NCBI GenBank assembly: GCA_003223025.1
Contig: QHXR01000001.1
Coordinates: 570,248-634,247, forward strand
From: Acidobacteriota bacterium
GTDB taxonomy: Bacteria > Acidobacteriota > Blastocatellia > Pyrinomonadales > Pyrinomonadaceae
DNA: 64,000 bases
Direction: 5' to 3'
Shown: positions 8,288 to 16,266 of the stretch, one piece after another
Position numbering within the stretch: the first letter of the stretch is position 1
Layout: every line of letters begins with the position of its first letter
Position numbers and translations under genes: made by a program
The notes under the pieces: model-generated
Told to the model about the DNA's origin: nothing
The model's input: only the letters and a program-made list of their open reading frames with translations
Database searches by the model: none

Positions 8288-9991
8288 TCATTCCGGATCA
8301 CGGGCGGTAGCTTTCACTGACGACGTTCTCTCCGTTTCCAAAAAAGCGCTTACTCCCTCACGGACCGTCAGGAATAAATTTTCACGTCCTATCTCGTCTG
8401 CCAGGCCCGATCTCTCGAGCATTGACAGGAACCGTCCTTTCGGCCGGGCGACGCCCAGAATTATTCCTCGAGCCGACAATTCCTCTCGTAATGACCTGAT
8501 CACGGAGGCACCGGTCACATCGAGTGCGGACGATGACTCGGCGTTCAAGAGAAAGTACCTTGTGTCCGGCGGAGCCTCGTCCGCAACTGTTCGAACACGG
8601 CTCGCGAAATGTTCGGCGTTGAAGAAAATGATCGGTGAATCGAAGCGGAAAATGACGAGACCCGGGATAGGTTCGGCTCCCGCATTTAAGTCGCGGTAAA
8701 GATCCGGGCTGTCCGGCATTTGCCCGAGCACGGCATCGTGCGGGCGAGACGCCTTGCGAAGCAGGTTAAATATTGCGAGTCCGACGGCGACCAGCACACC
8801 CGGCAGGACCCCGACAGTCATCACACCCAGCGTCGCAACCATGCATTGTCTGAACTCGGGTTTACTTAATCGGTAATAATCCCTGATCGACGTGGTATCT
8901 AATAATCCGGTCGATGAAGAAATAAGGATCGCCGATAGACCAGTGATTGGGAGGTACGAGAGCGGTGAAGTTAAAAACAAAAGTACGAACACCATTGCGG
9001 CTGACGCGACGATGCCCGCCATCTGAGATTTGCTTCCGCTCGAATCGACAACGGCCGTACGCGAATCGGATCCGCTTACGACGAATCCGCGACTGAGTCC
9101 TGCCGAAATATCGCAGATTCCGAGTGCGACCATATCGCGCGTTGAATCGATCGTATAGCCGTTCTTTGCAGCAAAGCTGCGTGCAGTCATCGTCATGCTG
9201 CAAAAGCTAACGAGCATGATGCCGCCTGCACCGAACGCCAGCGGAGTGAGTTGATCGAGATCGACGGAAGGAATGTGCGGGACGGGCAATCCCGCCGGAA
9301 CCGAGCCGACTATCGCCACTCCCCGAGAAGTGAGGCCGAGAAAATAAACCACGCCCGCACCGATCAAGCCGGCAACTAAGGGCCAAGGGAGTCGCGGCAG
9401 GACTCGCTTCGCGACGAGCAACATAACCAAAAGGGACAGGCCGAGTGCGGCCGTCGGCAGTTGCGTTTCATTTAGGCGCGAAATAACTGAGACTAGTTTC
9501 GAAAAGAAACCACCTCCCGCGACCTCATATCCAAGCAGTTTGCCGAGTTGTCCGACGATGATCGTTAAAGCGATGCCGTTGAGGTAGCCGGTCAGGATCG
9601 GCCGTGAAAGAAAATTTGCTATAGCTCCGAGTCCGACGATCCCACCCGCGATCAAAAATATGCCGGTCATTAGCGTAAGGACCATTGCAAGGTCAGCAAA
9701 CTTTTCTGCATTGCCCGCTGCGAGCGGTGCGACGGTAGATGCAACGATCGCCGCCGCTGTCACGTCCGGGTTCACTATCAATTGACGCGAAGAACCAAAC
9801 AGCGCATACATGACCGGCGGCAGGATGCAGGAGTATATCCCGACCACCGGCGGAAAGCCGGCAAGATCGGCGTACGCAATACCTACGGGCAAAGCAACCG
9901 CCGCCACACTTAACCCGGCAACGAGATCGGCAGGCAGCCACTCTCTTCGATAGTTTTGGAAGAGGCTCAGTCCCGGTGCGATGATGTTCAT
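8288..9991 (-). CDS. SulP-family anion transporter with STAS domain
   Basis: The protein has 567 residues. The N-terminus begins FQNYRREWLPADLVAGLSVAAVALP, the signature entry into the SulP membrane domain, followed by GLYSC-like GIYSCILPPVMYALFG and a 14-helix-type pattern. Residues of about 430-550 are a cytosolic STAS domain, LVIFRFDSPIIFFNAEHF and ESSSALDVTGASVIRSL, containing the conserved Asp-x-Thr loop. SulP proteins move sulfate, bicarbonate or other anions; the exact anion cannot be inferred. It lies downstream of two small secreted-protein genes on the same strand with a 38-bp gap, so it may end their operon. Confidence 0.92.
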   Translation of the reverse strand: MNIIAPGLSLFQNYRREWLPADLVAGLSVAAVALPVGIAYADLAGFPPVVGIYSCILPPVMYALFGSSRQLIVNPDVTAAAIVASTVAPLAAGNAEKFADLAMVLTLMTGIFLIAGGIVGLGAIANFLSRPILTGYLNGIALTIIVGQLGKLLGYEVAGGGFFSKLVSVISRLNETQLPTAALGLSLLVMLLVAKRVLPRLPWPLVAGLIGAGVVYFLGLTSRGVAIVGSVPAGLPVPHIPSVDLDQLTPLAFGAGGIMLVSFCSMTMTARSFAAKNGYTIDSTRDMVALGICDISAGLSRGFVVSGSDSRTAVVDSSGSKSQMAGIVASAAMVFVLLFLTSPLSYLPITGLSAILISSSTGLLDTTSIRDYYRLSKPEFRQCMVATLGVMTVGVLPGVLVAVGLAIFNLLRKASRPHDAVLGQMPDSPDLYRDLNAGAEPIPGLVIFRFDSPIIFFNAEHFASRVRTVADEAPPDTRYFLLNAESSSALDVTGASVIRSLREELSARGIILGVARPKGRFLSMLERSGLADEIGRENLFLTVREGVSAFLETERTSSVKATARDPE

Positions 9992-10029
9992 AAATGGAGC
10001 CCGCCACCTGCCCGCTCACTTACTATTTC

Positions 10030-10476
10030 TTACCAGTCTCTGTCGAGACGGTCCCGCCAGTATTCACGACGCTTTTCGAGCATCTCTTCTTCGTCGTCCA
10101 TCGAATCGCCTTCGTCGTCATCCGAGCCTGCGGAATCTTCGTTATCCTTGCCGTCGTCGCTGTCGGCCGCGTCATCGTCGCCATCCTCTGGTTCCAGATG
10201 GTCGGCCCGGCGTTCCATTCGGTCCTCCCAATACTGTCGACGCCGATCGTAATAATCCTGCGGAAGTGTCACACCGCGACGAACGGTAGATTTGGTGCTT
10301 GCGCTTTTGGCGACAGGGGTTTCTTCCACGACGTCGGTGCGGATCTGCTGAGATAGATCCGCGGATCTTTTCTCAACGATCGTGGACGCGGTTGTGCCGA
10401 CACTGGCCGCGATCGGAATCGCGATCACTACCACGGCGATGATCAGAACGAAGCGCCATTGTTTTATAGATCTCAT
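10030..10476 (-). CDS. Membrane-anchored acidic protein with duplicated RRxYWxDR motif
   Basis: I do not recognise this 148-residue protein. It has an N-terminal signal or anchor helix (FVLIIAVVVIAIPIAASV), a Ser/Thr-rich stretch, and an extremely acidic central segment (about residues 95-125, mostly Asp/Glu). That segment is bracketed by two copies of a basic aromatic motif, YYDRRRQYWEDRMERR and EKRREYWRDRLDR. The flanking copies suggest two amphipathic helices joined by an acidic linker, possibly binding cations or cationic polymers outside the membrane. It is 10 bp downstream of another secreted protein gene, so the two are probably co-transcribed. Confidence 0.7.
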   Translation of the reverse strand: MRSIKQWRFVLIIAVVVIAIPIAASVGTTASTIVEKRSADLSQQIRTDVVEETPVAKSASTKSTVRRGVTLPQDYYDRRRQYWEDRMERRADHLEPEDGDDDAADSDDGKDNEDSAGSDDDEGDSMDDEEEMLEKRREYWRDRLDRDW

Positions 10477-10486
10477 TTGAGCCTCC

Positions 10487-11023
10487 TTATTTGATCGGCT
10501 TGATCGATTTAAAAAACGCTTCGATGTTCGCCTTTTCGGTCTGCAGCCCGGTGGCGTCAGCCATACAGACGGCGATGCCTACCCGGCCGGTCCCGGTTTC
10601 GAAGAGGACCACCTGGGCATCAAACAACTGGGGCTTTCCGTCCTGCATTTTCATCGTTCCCTGATGCTCGGAATACTTGGCTTTCATTCCGTTCAACTTG
10701 GAAGAGGAGGGAGCTTTCATTTCCTTCGCATCCTTGATAAGCGTTTTTGCCGTAGCCTGAACGTACTTGTATGCTTCGTCGACCGTCTTCACGTCCTTAA
10801 CGACCCAGACACCGAACCAAACCAAACCGTTCTTTGCCGTTCCGGAGATACGCTTCGCAGCCGGATTGCGCGGATTCGGTCTCGACTCGAACCGCCATCC
10901 ATCCGGCATTTGGACGGTGAACTGCGGGGTATTGTTGAGACTGTAGGCGACTGTTTGTGCGGCGGCGGGCACGGCCGCAGCTGCCAGGCACAATATCGAA
11001 ATTATCAGTATCTTTATTCTCAT
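10487..11023 (-). CDS. Secreted small protein of unknown function
   Basis: The protein has 178 residues with a clear cleavable signal peptide (ILIISILCLAAAAVPAAAQ). The mature part resembles small beta-rich periplasmic proteins in which a hydrophilic strand pair (FTVQMPDGWRFE) is followed by an alpha/beta core ending in KANIEAFFKSIKPIK. That ending recalls PsbP/lipoprotein-like domains, in which a short C-terminal helix precedes the stop. There is one Cys only. No catalytic motif is seen. It lies at the head of a leftward unit with 10030-10476, and its promoter should lie in the 11024-11381 gap. Confidence 0.7.
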   Translation of the reverse strand: MRIKILIISILCLAAAAVPAAAQTVAYSLNNTPQFTVQMPDGWRFESRPNPRNPAAKRISGTAKNGLVWFGVWVVKDVKTVDEAYKYVQATAKTLIKDAKEMKAPSSSKLNGMKAKYSEHQGTMKMQDGKPQLFDAQVVLFETGTGRVGIAVCMADATGLQTEKANIEAFFKSIKPIK

Positions 11024-11381
11024 AATCGGTTTCTCCTTCGATCAAAGCGTCGACATCAGATGTCGAGTCAGCCGTCGACGCAGAACGGCATAGCGTCACC
11101 GTTCGCGAATCTTCGGACTCCCAATGCGGATTTATTCACTCGAAGAATCATCGTCGGGGTCAGGGATGAACGGAACTGTCATTAATTACAGTTGCCAGAC
11201 TCGGGGCTTTGATCGCTGCCTTCCATCAGTCATTTAGACCCAATAAGGAAAAACAATAGAAATCCCTGATAAATAATTGAGCCAATCTCAGGGGATAAAT
11301 CGCTAGATAGTATGAAGCGGTGCGCCTCCGTGCGCGCGGACGCAAGAAAGAGATCTTGCTCAAGTTCGCTAGGTATGTCTG
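11024..11381. other. Intergenic region between divergent genes
   Basis: This 358-bp gap separates a leftward secreted-protein gene from a rightward small gene and must hold both promoters. I see a purine-rich ribosome-binding stretch next to 11023 and a moderately AT-rich segment around 11235-11300. I see no long palindrome, RNA gene or conserved small ORF. Confidence 0.5.
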
Positions 11382-11762
11382 ATGAAAGAATTATCGTTCG
11401 AAGAAAGATTTGAAGAAGTTTCGTGGGAACTGTGCATGGAGGCGGCCTCGATGGCGATGTCCGATCTCATGTTCTCGGTTCACAGCGACATGGAGATTCC
11501 CGACGCAGTGACACGGGCGAAGGATCTCGACGAAGCCGTGTCATTGCTGATGGAGACAGATAACGGCGGTATCCAGATCACCGGCACATGGCGGGCCGGC
11601 GGAAAACGGGGACATCTCGAGTTGGTCTACGTTCGGCTCCTGTCGCCGACCGCGACGCACACGTTCGTCCTTCGCTTTCTTAAGGAATCGATCCGACTCC
11701 ATATCGCGAAAGAGCTCATGCGTCTCAAACATCCCGACATCGAGTCGCCGGATCGCCGGTGA
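11382..11762 (+). CDS. Small protein of unknown function
   Basis: I do not recognise this 126-residue protein. It starts with an acidic helix (MKELSFEERFEEVSWELCMEA). An alpha/beta stretch follows, with GGIQITGTWRAGGKRGHLELVYVRL as two probable beta strands, then a long basic helix (TFVLRFLKESIRLHIAKELMRLK). There is no signal peptide or membrane helix, so it is cytoplasmic. The codon pattern and clean start and stop support a real gene. The next gene, at 11849, runs in the same direction after an 86-bp gap and could be co-transcribed. Confidence 0.6.
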   Translation: MKELSFEERFEEVSWELCMEAASMAMSDLMFSVHSDMEIPDAVTRAKDLDEAVSLLMETDNGGIQITGTWRAGGKRGHLELVYVRLLSPTATHTFVLRFLKESIRLHIAKELMRLKHPDIESPDRR

Positions 11763-11848
11763 CGAGTCAAAAAAATTAACACCGCTTCATGACGGATTTC
11801 GATATTAATGGCGTACACTGTTACACGCTATTGAAACTGGAGTCAGAC

Positions 11849-12241
11849 ATGAAGAAAAAGAAACTCGAAGCAAAGCTTACGAAAACAAAGAAGAAACTGG
11901 TCAAGGCTAAGGCGAAGGTGAGTGAGTTAGAGAACAAGCTTGCCCTCAAGACCGCCGAGTCAGTGAAAGCGAAGGCGGCCGCTCTGACGGCAGCGACGCC
12001 GGATCCGGCTCCGAAACGCCCCGCGACTAAGACGTCCGCATCGAAGAAAGTTGCATCGCCGAAAGCGGTGGCTAAACCAAGGCCGGTGAGAACACGCAAA
12101 CCGTCAACCGCGCCGAGGGCAATAGTAAAGCCTGAGCCGACCGCAATTCCCGAGACTGTCGCCGAGCCGGCTCCGCCGGCAATGACGGAGATGACCATGA
12201 CCGCGACAGCCAATTCGAGCAACGACGGCAACGGAGCGTAA
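11849..12241 (+). CDS. Lys/Ala/Pro-rich basic protein with N-terminal coiled coil
   Basis: The start at 11849 is chosen because GGAG lies 7 nt upstream; a further in-frame ATG at 11789 lacks this. The 130-residue product begins MKKKKLEAKLTKTKKKLVK and continues as a heptad-like coiled coil to about residue 45. It then becomes low-complexity Ala/Pro/Lys/Thr sequence (KRPATKTSASKKVAS...) resembling histone H1-like or nucleoid-associated tails, and ends in a short acidic and Ser/Asn-rich segment. A DNA- or polyanion-binding role is possible but is inference. It is followed by about 120 bp of untranslated sequence and then a strong terminator. Confidence 0.65.
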   Translation: MKKKKLEAKLTKTKKKLVKAKAKVSELENKLALKTAESVKAKAAALTAATPDPAPKRPATKTSASKKVASPKAVAKPRPVRTRKPSTAPRAIVKPEPTAIPETVAEPAPPAMTEMTMTATANSSNDGNGA

Positions 12242-12365
12242 GCACCACCTGTGAATTGTTTGCAGGCGCGGAGGAACAAATTTCTTGTTCGGTGTATTCC
12301 CTGGTTTGTCTCAGAGACGTAACCCTGGAGTGCACGGAAAATGAGCGAGCCGTGGATCGCACTAA

Positions 12366-12397
12366 AAAGACCGAACGAGTTTTTTCGTTCGGTCTTT
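12366..12397. terminator. Bidirectional terminator
   Basis: Perfect 13-bp arms AAAGACCGAACGA (12366-12378) and TCGTTCGGTCTTT (12385-12397) enclose a 6-nt loop, with T-rich flanks on both strands. It separates the rightward gene ending at 12241 from the leftward thioesterase gene ending at 12404, so it can terminate both. Confidence 0.85.
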
Positions 12398-12403
12398 CTC
12401 GTT

Positions 12404-12883
12404 TTACGCAAGAGAGCGAGGCTTTGGGATCGATGGCAGCGTCTCTGCCCAGTAGAGCGTGCTCGAATCCAACTGCATCGTCCGGACTTGTTCGGCGACA
12501 TTCGCTGGAATTAGAAGCGACCTTCTTGCCCGCGTGTCCATGTAAACTCCGGTGATCGTCGAGAACGCCGCGACCTCCTTTGTCTCCTCGTTCCGCATCT
12601 CGTGAAAGATACGAATTATCTTCTCTTGAACATCGAGTACGCCGGAGCGGATGGAGACTACATCACCTGCACGGAGCTCTCTTTTATAAGTTATGTTCTG
12701 TTGAAGAGCGGCCAAACCATGTCCGCTCTTCTCGAGAAACGAGCGCGTTATGCCGAGCTGTGCCAGCAGCGACCAAGACGCTTCATCAAATTTTCCCGTA
12801 TACCACATGACGTTCATGTGGTCCATATGATCGCAATGCCACGGATAAACCGCGCCGCGATACGTTACTTCCAACTGATTCAT
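12404..12883 (-). CDS. Acyl-CoA thioesterase, hotdog fold (4HBT)
   Basis: The protein has 159 residues and a single hotdog domain. The motif YPWHCDHMDHMNVMWYTGKFDEAS matches the 4-hydroxybenzoyl-CoA thioesterase family, in which an Asp and the following His/Asn residues sit next to the central helix. The expected beta strands follow (NITYKRELRAGDVVSIRSGV ... KIIRIFHEMRN ... STITGVYMD). Such enzymes hydrolyse acyl-CoA esters in the cytoplasm; the chain specificity is unknown. It reads toward the bidirectional terminator at 12366-12397 and has its own promoter in the 12884-13188 gap. Confidence 0.85.
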   Translation of the reverse strand: MNQLEVTYRGAVYPWHCDHMDHMNVMWYTGKFDEASWSLLAQLGITRSFLEKSGHGLAALQQNITYKRELRAGDVVSIRSGVLDVQEKIIRIFHEMRNEETKEVAAFSTITGVYMDTRARRSLLIPANVAEQVRTMQLDSSTLYWAETLPSIPKPRSLA

Positions 12884-13188
12884 TTACTTCCCCTGAAAAG
12901 ATCGACAAAGAAATGAGCAGGCGAATTTACTCACTAAGTCATCATTTCTTTTCGTCACTCGCACCGGGGACTATCGATTTAAGAAAAATAAATAGCAGCA
13001 TATAAAAATCGTCCCGATCAGTGCGAACACTTTGTCAAAATCACTAACCATTTCGCCACTTATGAGACTACACGTAGCCGAGTCAACCAATCTTTAGTTT
13101 TTTCTGAGAGAAGTCTGAAGTTTTTATGATGGATGAAAAAAAAATCCTGACTGGCCGGTCTATGTGGATTGTTGGCAGCACGTTCGAA
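12884..13188. other. Intergenic region upstream of the thioesterase gene
   Basis: This 305-bp AT-richer gap lies between two leftward genes. It should contain the thioesterase promoter and the 3' untranslated end of the frameshifted hydrolase gene. I see no long inverted repeat, RNA gene or convincing small coding frame. Confidence 0.5.
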
Positions 13189-14204
13189 TCAAAATCGGTC
13201 GACGTCGATTACGGCTTGCGCAAAATCTTTTGGAGCTTCCTGCGGGAGATTGTGACCGATCCCGCCTTTGATCAGACGGTGAGCGTACTTGCCCGAAAAT
13301 TTCTTTGCATACGTTTCCGGTTCCGGATGCGGAGCGCCGTTCGAATCTCCCTCGAGTGTGATCGTCGGAACGGTGATCGCTGGTGCGATTGCGAGGCGTG
13401 ATTCGAAGTCGTCGTATTTTGCTTCGCCATCGGCGAGCCCAAGTCGCCAACGATAATTGTGGATGACGATGCTGACGTGATCCGGATTGTCGAACGACGC
13501 GGCGGTGCGATCGAATGTCGCGTCTTCAAAATTCCATTTCGGCGAAGCGAGCTGCCAGATCAGTTTTGCAAAATCACGCCGGTATTTTTCGTAGCCTTCG
13601 CGGCCGCGGTCCGTCGCGAAATAAAACTGGTACCACCATTGAAGCTCGGCCTTTGGCGGCAGCGGAACTTTTCCGGCCTTCTGATTGCCGATGAGATATC
13701 CGCTCACCGAGACCATCGCCTTCACGCGTTCCGGCCAGAGAGCGGCGATAATGTTCGCGGTCCGAGCTCCCCAATCGCATCCGCCGATGATAGCTTTTTT
13801 GATCTTGAGAGCATCCATCAACGCCACGATGTCGGCGGCGATCGCCGACGGTTGTCCGTTTCGAATCGTGTCCTTCGAAAGAAAGCGCGTCGTTCCATAG
13901 CCGCGCAAAAACGGAACGATGACTCGATAACCTTTCGCGGCAAGCAGCGGAGCGACATCGACGTAAGTGTGAATGTCATACGGCCAACCGTGAAGCAGAA
14001 TCACCGGCGGTCCGTCGGGCGGATCCGATTCGGCGTAACCGACATTCAAAACGCCGCATCGATCTGCTTTAGCGGACCGAAAGTCGTGTTCGTCGCGGAG
14101 GTGATCGCGGACGCGGTGCTGTTCAAACCAAGCGGAACGATGGCAGCCGCCATTGCTGCGACTCCAAGCAAACGTCGACGATCATGATCGATCTCTTCGG
14201 ACAT
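13189..14204 (-). pseudogene. Tat-signal alpha/beta hydrolase interrupted by a one-base frameshift
   Basis: Two frames together make one alpha/beta hydrolase. The first part starts at 14204 with MSEEIDHDRRRLLG, a twin-arginine-like signal, and reads on to GPLKQIDA before a stop at about 14052. The second frame resumes NVGYAESDPPDGPPVILLHG and carries the oxyanion HGWPYD motif, nucleophile Asp in IGGCDWGART, and the C-terminal catalytic His in KGGIGHNLPQEAP. Adding a single G in the run GCGGCGTTTTG near 14050 would join ...KQIDAG with VLNVGYAES in one frame. The fold and GCDWG motif are those of haloalkane-dehalogenase/epoxide-hydrolase relatives. It could be a true pseudogene or a sequencing error; if the break is real the domain-bearing part lacks its signal peptide. 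Confidence 0.8.
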
Positions 14205-14217
14205 TTCTGAAATACCT

Positions 14218-14943
14218 CTACTCGTTGGCCGTCGCCAGCGGAACAACCGTCGCGGCATTTCGCTGCTGGGCGATCGGACGAATGCCGTTCAAGACAAGTC
14301 GCTTAAAATGATCACTTTCACGATGTGCATCGGCGGCCGCTTGATCGCGATAAGCTTCCCACAATGCAAACACGTTCGGATCGTCCGTGCTTCGACCGAT
14401 CTCGAACCGGATCACTCCGGGTTCGCTAACCGATGCGTCGCGTAACTCTCGAAATAACGCTTCGGCCTTGTCGGCATCTTTCGAAGCAAACGTGTAATGG
14501 ATCGAAGTGATAATCATGGCATGTCCTCCGACGCGAACAGATGGTTCATCCTTGCCCGCGAGCGTGATAAGCGGCTTTCCTTTTTCAACGACGTATGTCG
14601 CGAGCTCGGACGCGTTGTCACTGCCGATGTTTTTCGCCGAGTGCACGACTCCTGCGGGAACGAACAGAACTTCTCCGGCGGTAGCCTTCGAAATTTTGCC
14701 CCCGATGTCATATTCGAGTGTCCCCTTGATGACGTAGATGATCTCTTCGCCGGGATGCGTGTGTCGCGGTGCAAAGTAACCGGGCTCGAAATCGACACGA
14801 ACTTGAATGACCTCGCGTCCCGCAGCACTGAGATCGTGTCGCTGAAGATCAGTCCGCTTACTACCGGCCTGCTGAGCGCAAATCGCGTGCGTCCCGATCG
14901 TGACGATCGCTAATGCGATCGCGATTATTCGAATCGTGTTCAT
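14218..14943 (-). CDS. Secreted cupin fused to antibiotic-biosynthesis-monooxygenase-type domain
   Basis: The protein has 241 residues with a signal peptide (IIAIALAIVTIGTHAICAQ). Residues 45-135 are a single cupin with metal ligands in PRHTHPGEEIIYVIKG and PAGVVHSAKN. Residues 145-220 form an ABM-type ferredoxin-like fold (IITSIHYTFASKDADKAEALF ... EPGVIRFEIGRSTDDPNVF) ending in the usual helix HRESDHFKRL. ABM domains often bind or oxidise small aromatic compounds. Fusion of the two on a secreted chain is unusual, and the join around residue 140 (GGHAMIITSIHY) looks like an ABM start Met, so a gene fusion is likely. It lies 13 bp upstream of the frameshifted hydrolase. Confidence 0.75.
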   Translation of the reverse strand: MNTIRIIAIALAIVTIGTHAICAQQAGSKRTDLQRHDLSAAGREVIQVRVDFEPGYFAPRHTHPGEEIIYVIKGTLEYDIGGKISKATAGEVLFVPAGVVHSAKNIGSDNASELATYVVEKGKPLITLAGKDEPSVRVGGHAMIITSIHYTFASKDADKAEALFRELRDASVSEPGVIRFEIGRSTDDPNVFALWEAYRDQAAADAHRESDHFKRLVLNGIRPIAQQRNAATVVPLATANE

Positions 14944-15014
14944 TGAAAATCCTTTCGCATCCGACCTCGATACGCAGGTAGCACGCTCGCCGGCGTGCTA
15001 CCCATTCGATTGAA

Positions 15015-16223
15015 TTACCGCAGTGACTTAAATGCCGAACGGAGCTCGGATGTAAAAAGTTGCGGCTCTTCCCAAGCGGCGAAATGGCCGCCTTTCTCTG
15101 CCGCGTTGAAATAAGCGAGGCCGGGATAAACGGCCTCGACCCAGCTTCGCGGAGAAGCCCATATCTCATCGGGAAAAGTGGTGAAGCCAACCGGCACGCT
15201 AACCGGCGGAGGAGGTTGGCCGCTGGCGAGAGCTGCGGCAAGCGCTCGTCCGTCTTCCCAATACGACCGAGCGGCCGACGCTCCGGTCCCGGTCAGCCAA
15301 TAAAGGGTGATGTTATCGACGATGGTTTCGCGTGTAAGATTGCCGGTCGGTTTTCCGTCGACGAACGCACGCGCGATCTTGTTGTAACTGTCCGTGTCGT
15401 GATCGAGCATCCATGCAGCGAGGGCGATCGGCGAATCGAGCATCGCGTAGCCGATCGTCTCCGGACGTGTTGCCATCTCCAGAAAGTAGCCGAAGCCGCT
15501 TTGCTTGAACACTGCGAACGCTTCTGCGGCCGTGCGCTCCTGCTCGGATTCCTTTGGCAGTCGGTCGCCTATCGCGAGCACGGCAGTGAGCAGATTGACA
15601 TGTATTCCGGCCAAGCCTTCGACCGCCTGGCGAGCCATCAGGTCCGTGACTAGTGCACCAACGTCACCGCCCTGCGCAACGTAACGGTCATAGCCGAGTC
15701 GTTTCATGAGCCCCGCCCAAGCACGTCCGACGCGACCGGAATCCCATCCGAGTTCGGTCGGCTCGCCGGAAAAACCATAGCCGGGCAAAGAAGGCATCAC
15801 GAGATGGAACGCGTCTTCGGCCGAGCCGCCGTGAGCCGTCGGGTCGGTCAGCGGGCCGACAGTCTCAAGCAATTCGATAACCGAGCCGGGCCAGCCATGC
15901 GTCATGATGAGCGGAAGAGCATTCTCATGCTCGGATCTGACGTGGATGAAATGGATCTCGACTCCGTCGATGACGGTCGTGAATTGCGGCAGAGCATTCA
16001 GTCTCGCCTCGCACTTGCGCCAGTCGTAATCCGTCGTCCAGTAGCTAGCGAGAGCTTGTGTCGTCGCTAATTGCACGCCCTGCGATCTGTCGGTGACGAG
16101 CTCCTTCGTAGGCCAGCGTGTCGCCTCGATGCGATTGCGAAGATCGACCAGCGCCTCTTCCGGAATATCGATTCGGAACGGGCGGACCTCAGTCTGCGGT
16201 TGTAAAGCTGTAATTTGGCTCAT
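15015..16223 (-). CDS. Epoxide hydrolase (EHN family), cytosolic
   Basis: The protein has 402 residues. The N-terminal EHN domain (VRPFRIDIPEEALVDLRNRIEATRWP) is followed by the alpha/beta-hydrolase core with oxyanion motif HGWPGS, nucleophile Asp in QGGDVGALV, and the base His in KGGHFAAWEEP near the C-terminus. Family members open epoxides to diols, as microsomal and juvenile-hormone epoxide hydrolases do. There is no signal peptide. It is about half identical by eye to the next gene, so the pair looks like a tandem duplication. The usual GGDWG nucleophile motif is GGDVG here, which may change the active-site lining. Confidence 0.88.
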   Translation of the reverse strand: MSQITALQPQTEVRPFRIDIPEEALVDLRNRIEATRWPTKELVTDRSQGVQLATTQALASYWTTDYDWRKCEARLNALPQFTTVIDGVEIHFIHVRSEHENALPLIMTHGWPGSVIELLETVGPLTDPTAHGGSAEDAFHLVMPSLPGYGFSGEPTELGWDSGRVGRAWAGLMKRLGYDRYVAQGGDVGALVTDLMARQAVEGLAGIHVNLLTAVLAIGDRLPKESEQERTAAEAFAVFKQSGFGYFLEMATRPETIGYAMLDSPIALAAWMLDHDTDSYNKIARAFVDGKPTGNLTRETIVDNITLYWLTGTGASAARSYWEDGRALAAALASGQPPPPVSVPVGFTTFPDEIWASPRSWVEAVYPGLAYFNAAEKGGHFAAWEEPQLFTSELRSAFKSLR

Positions 16224-16266
16224 GAGCTTTCTCCTTTTCTAATTCGACCTAGCCTAGTCGCGCCTA

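Noticed and set aside
12242-12363. 6S RNA
   Set aside because: The segment has a central unpaired region but is too short and lacks the usual long closing stem; kept only as a weak structured-RNA finding.
13459-14187. A 242-residue plus-strand frame across the frameshifted hydrolase
   Set aside because: It is a shadow of the minus-strand hydrolase, with no recognised motif and an implausible composition.
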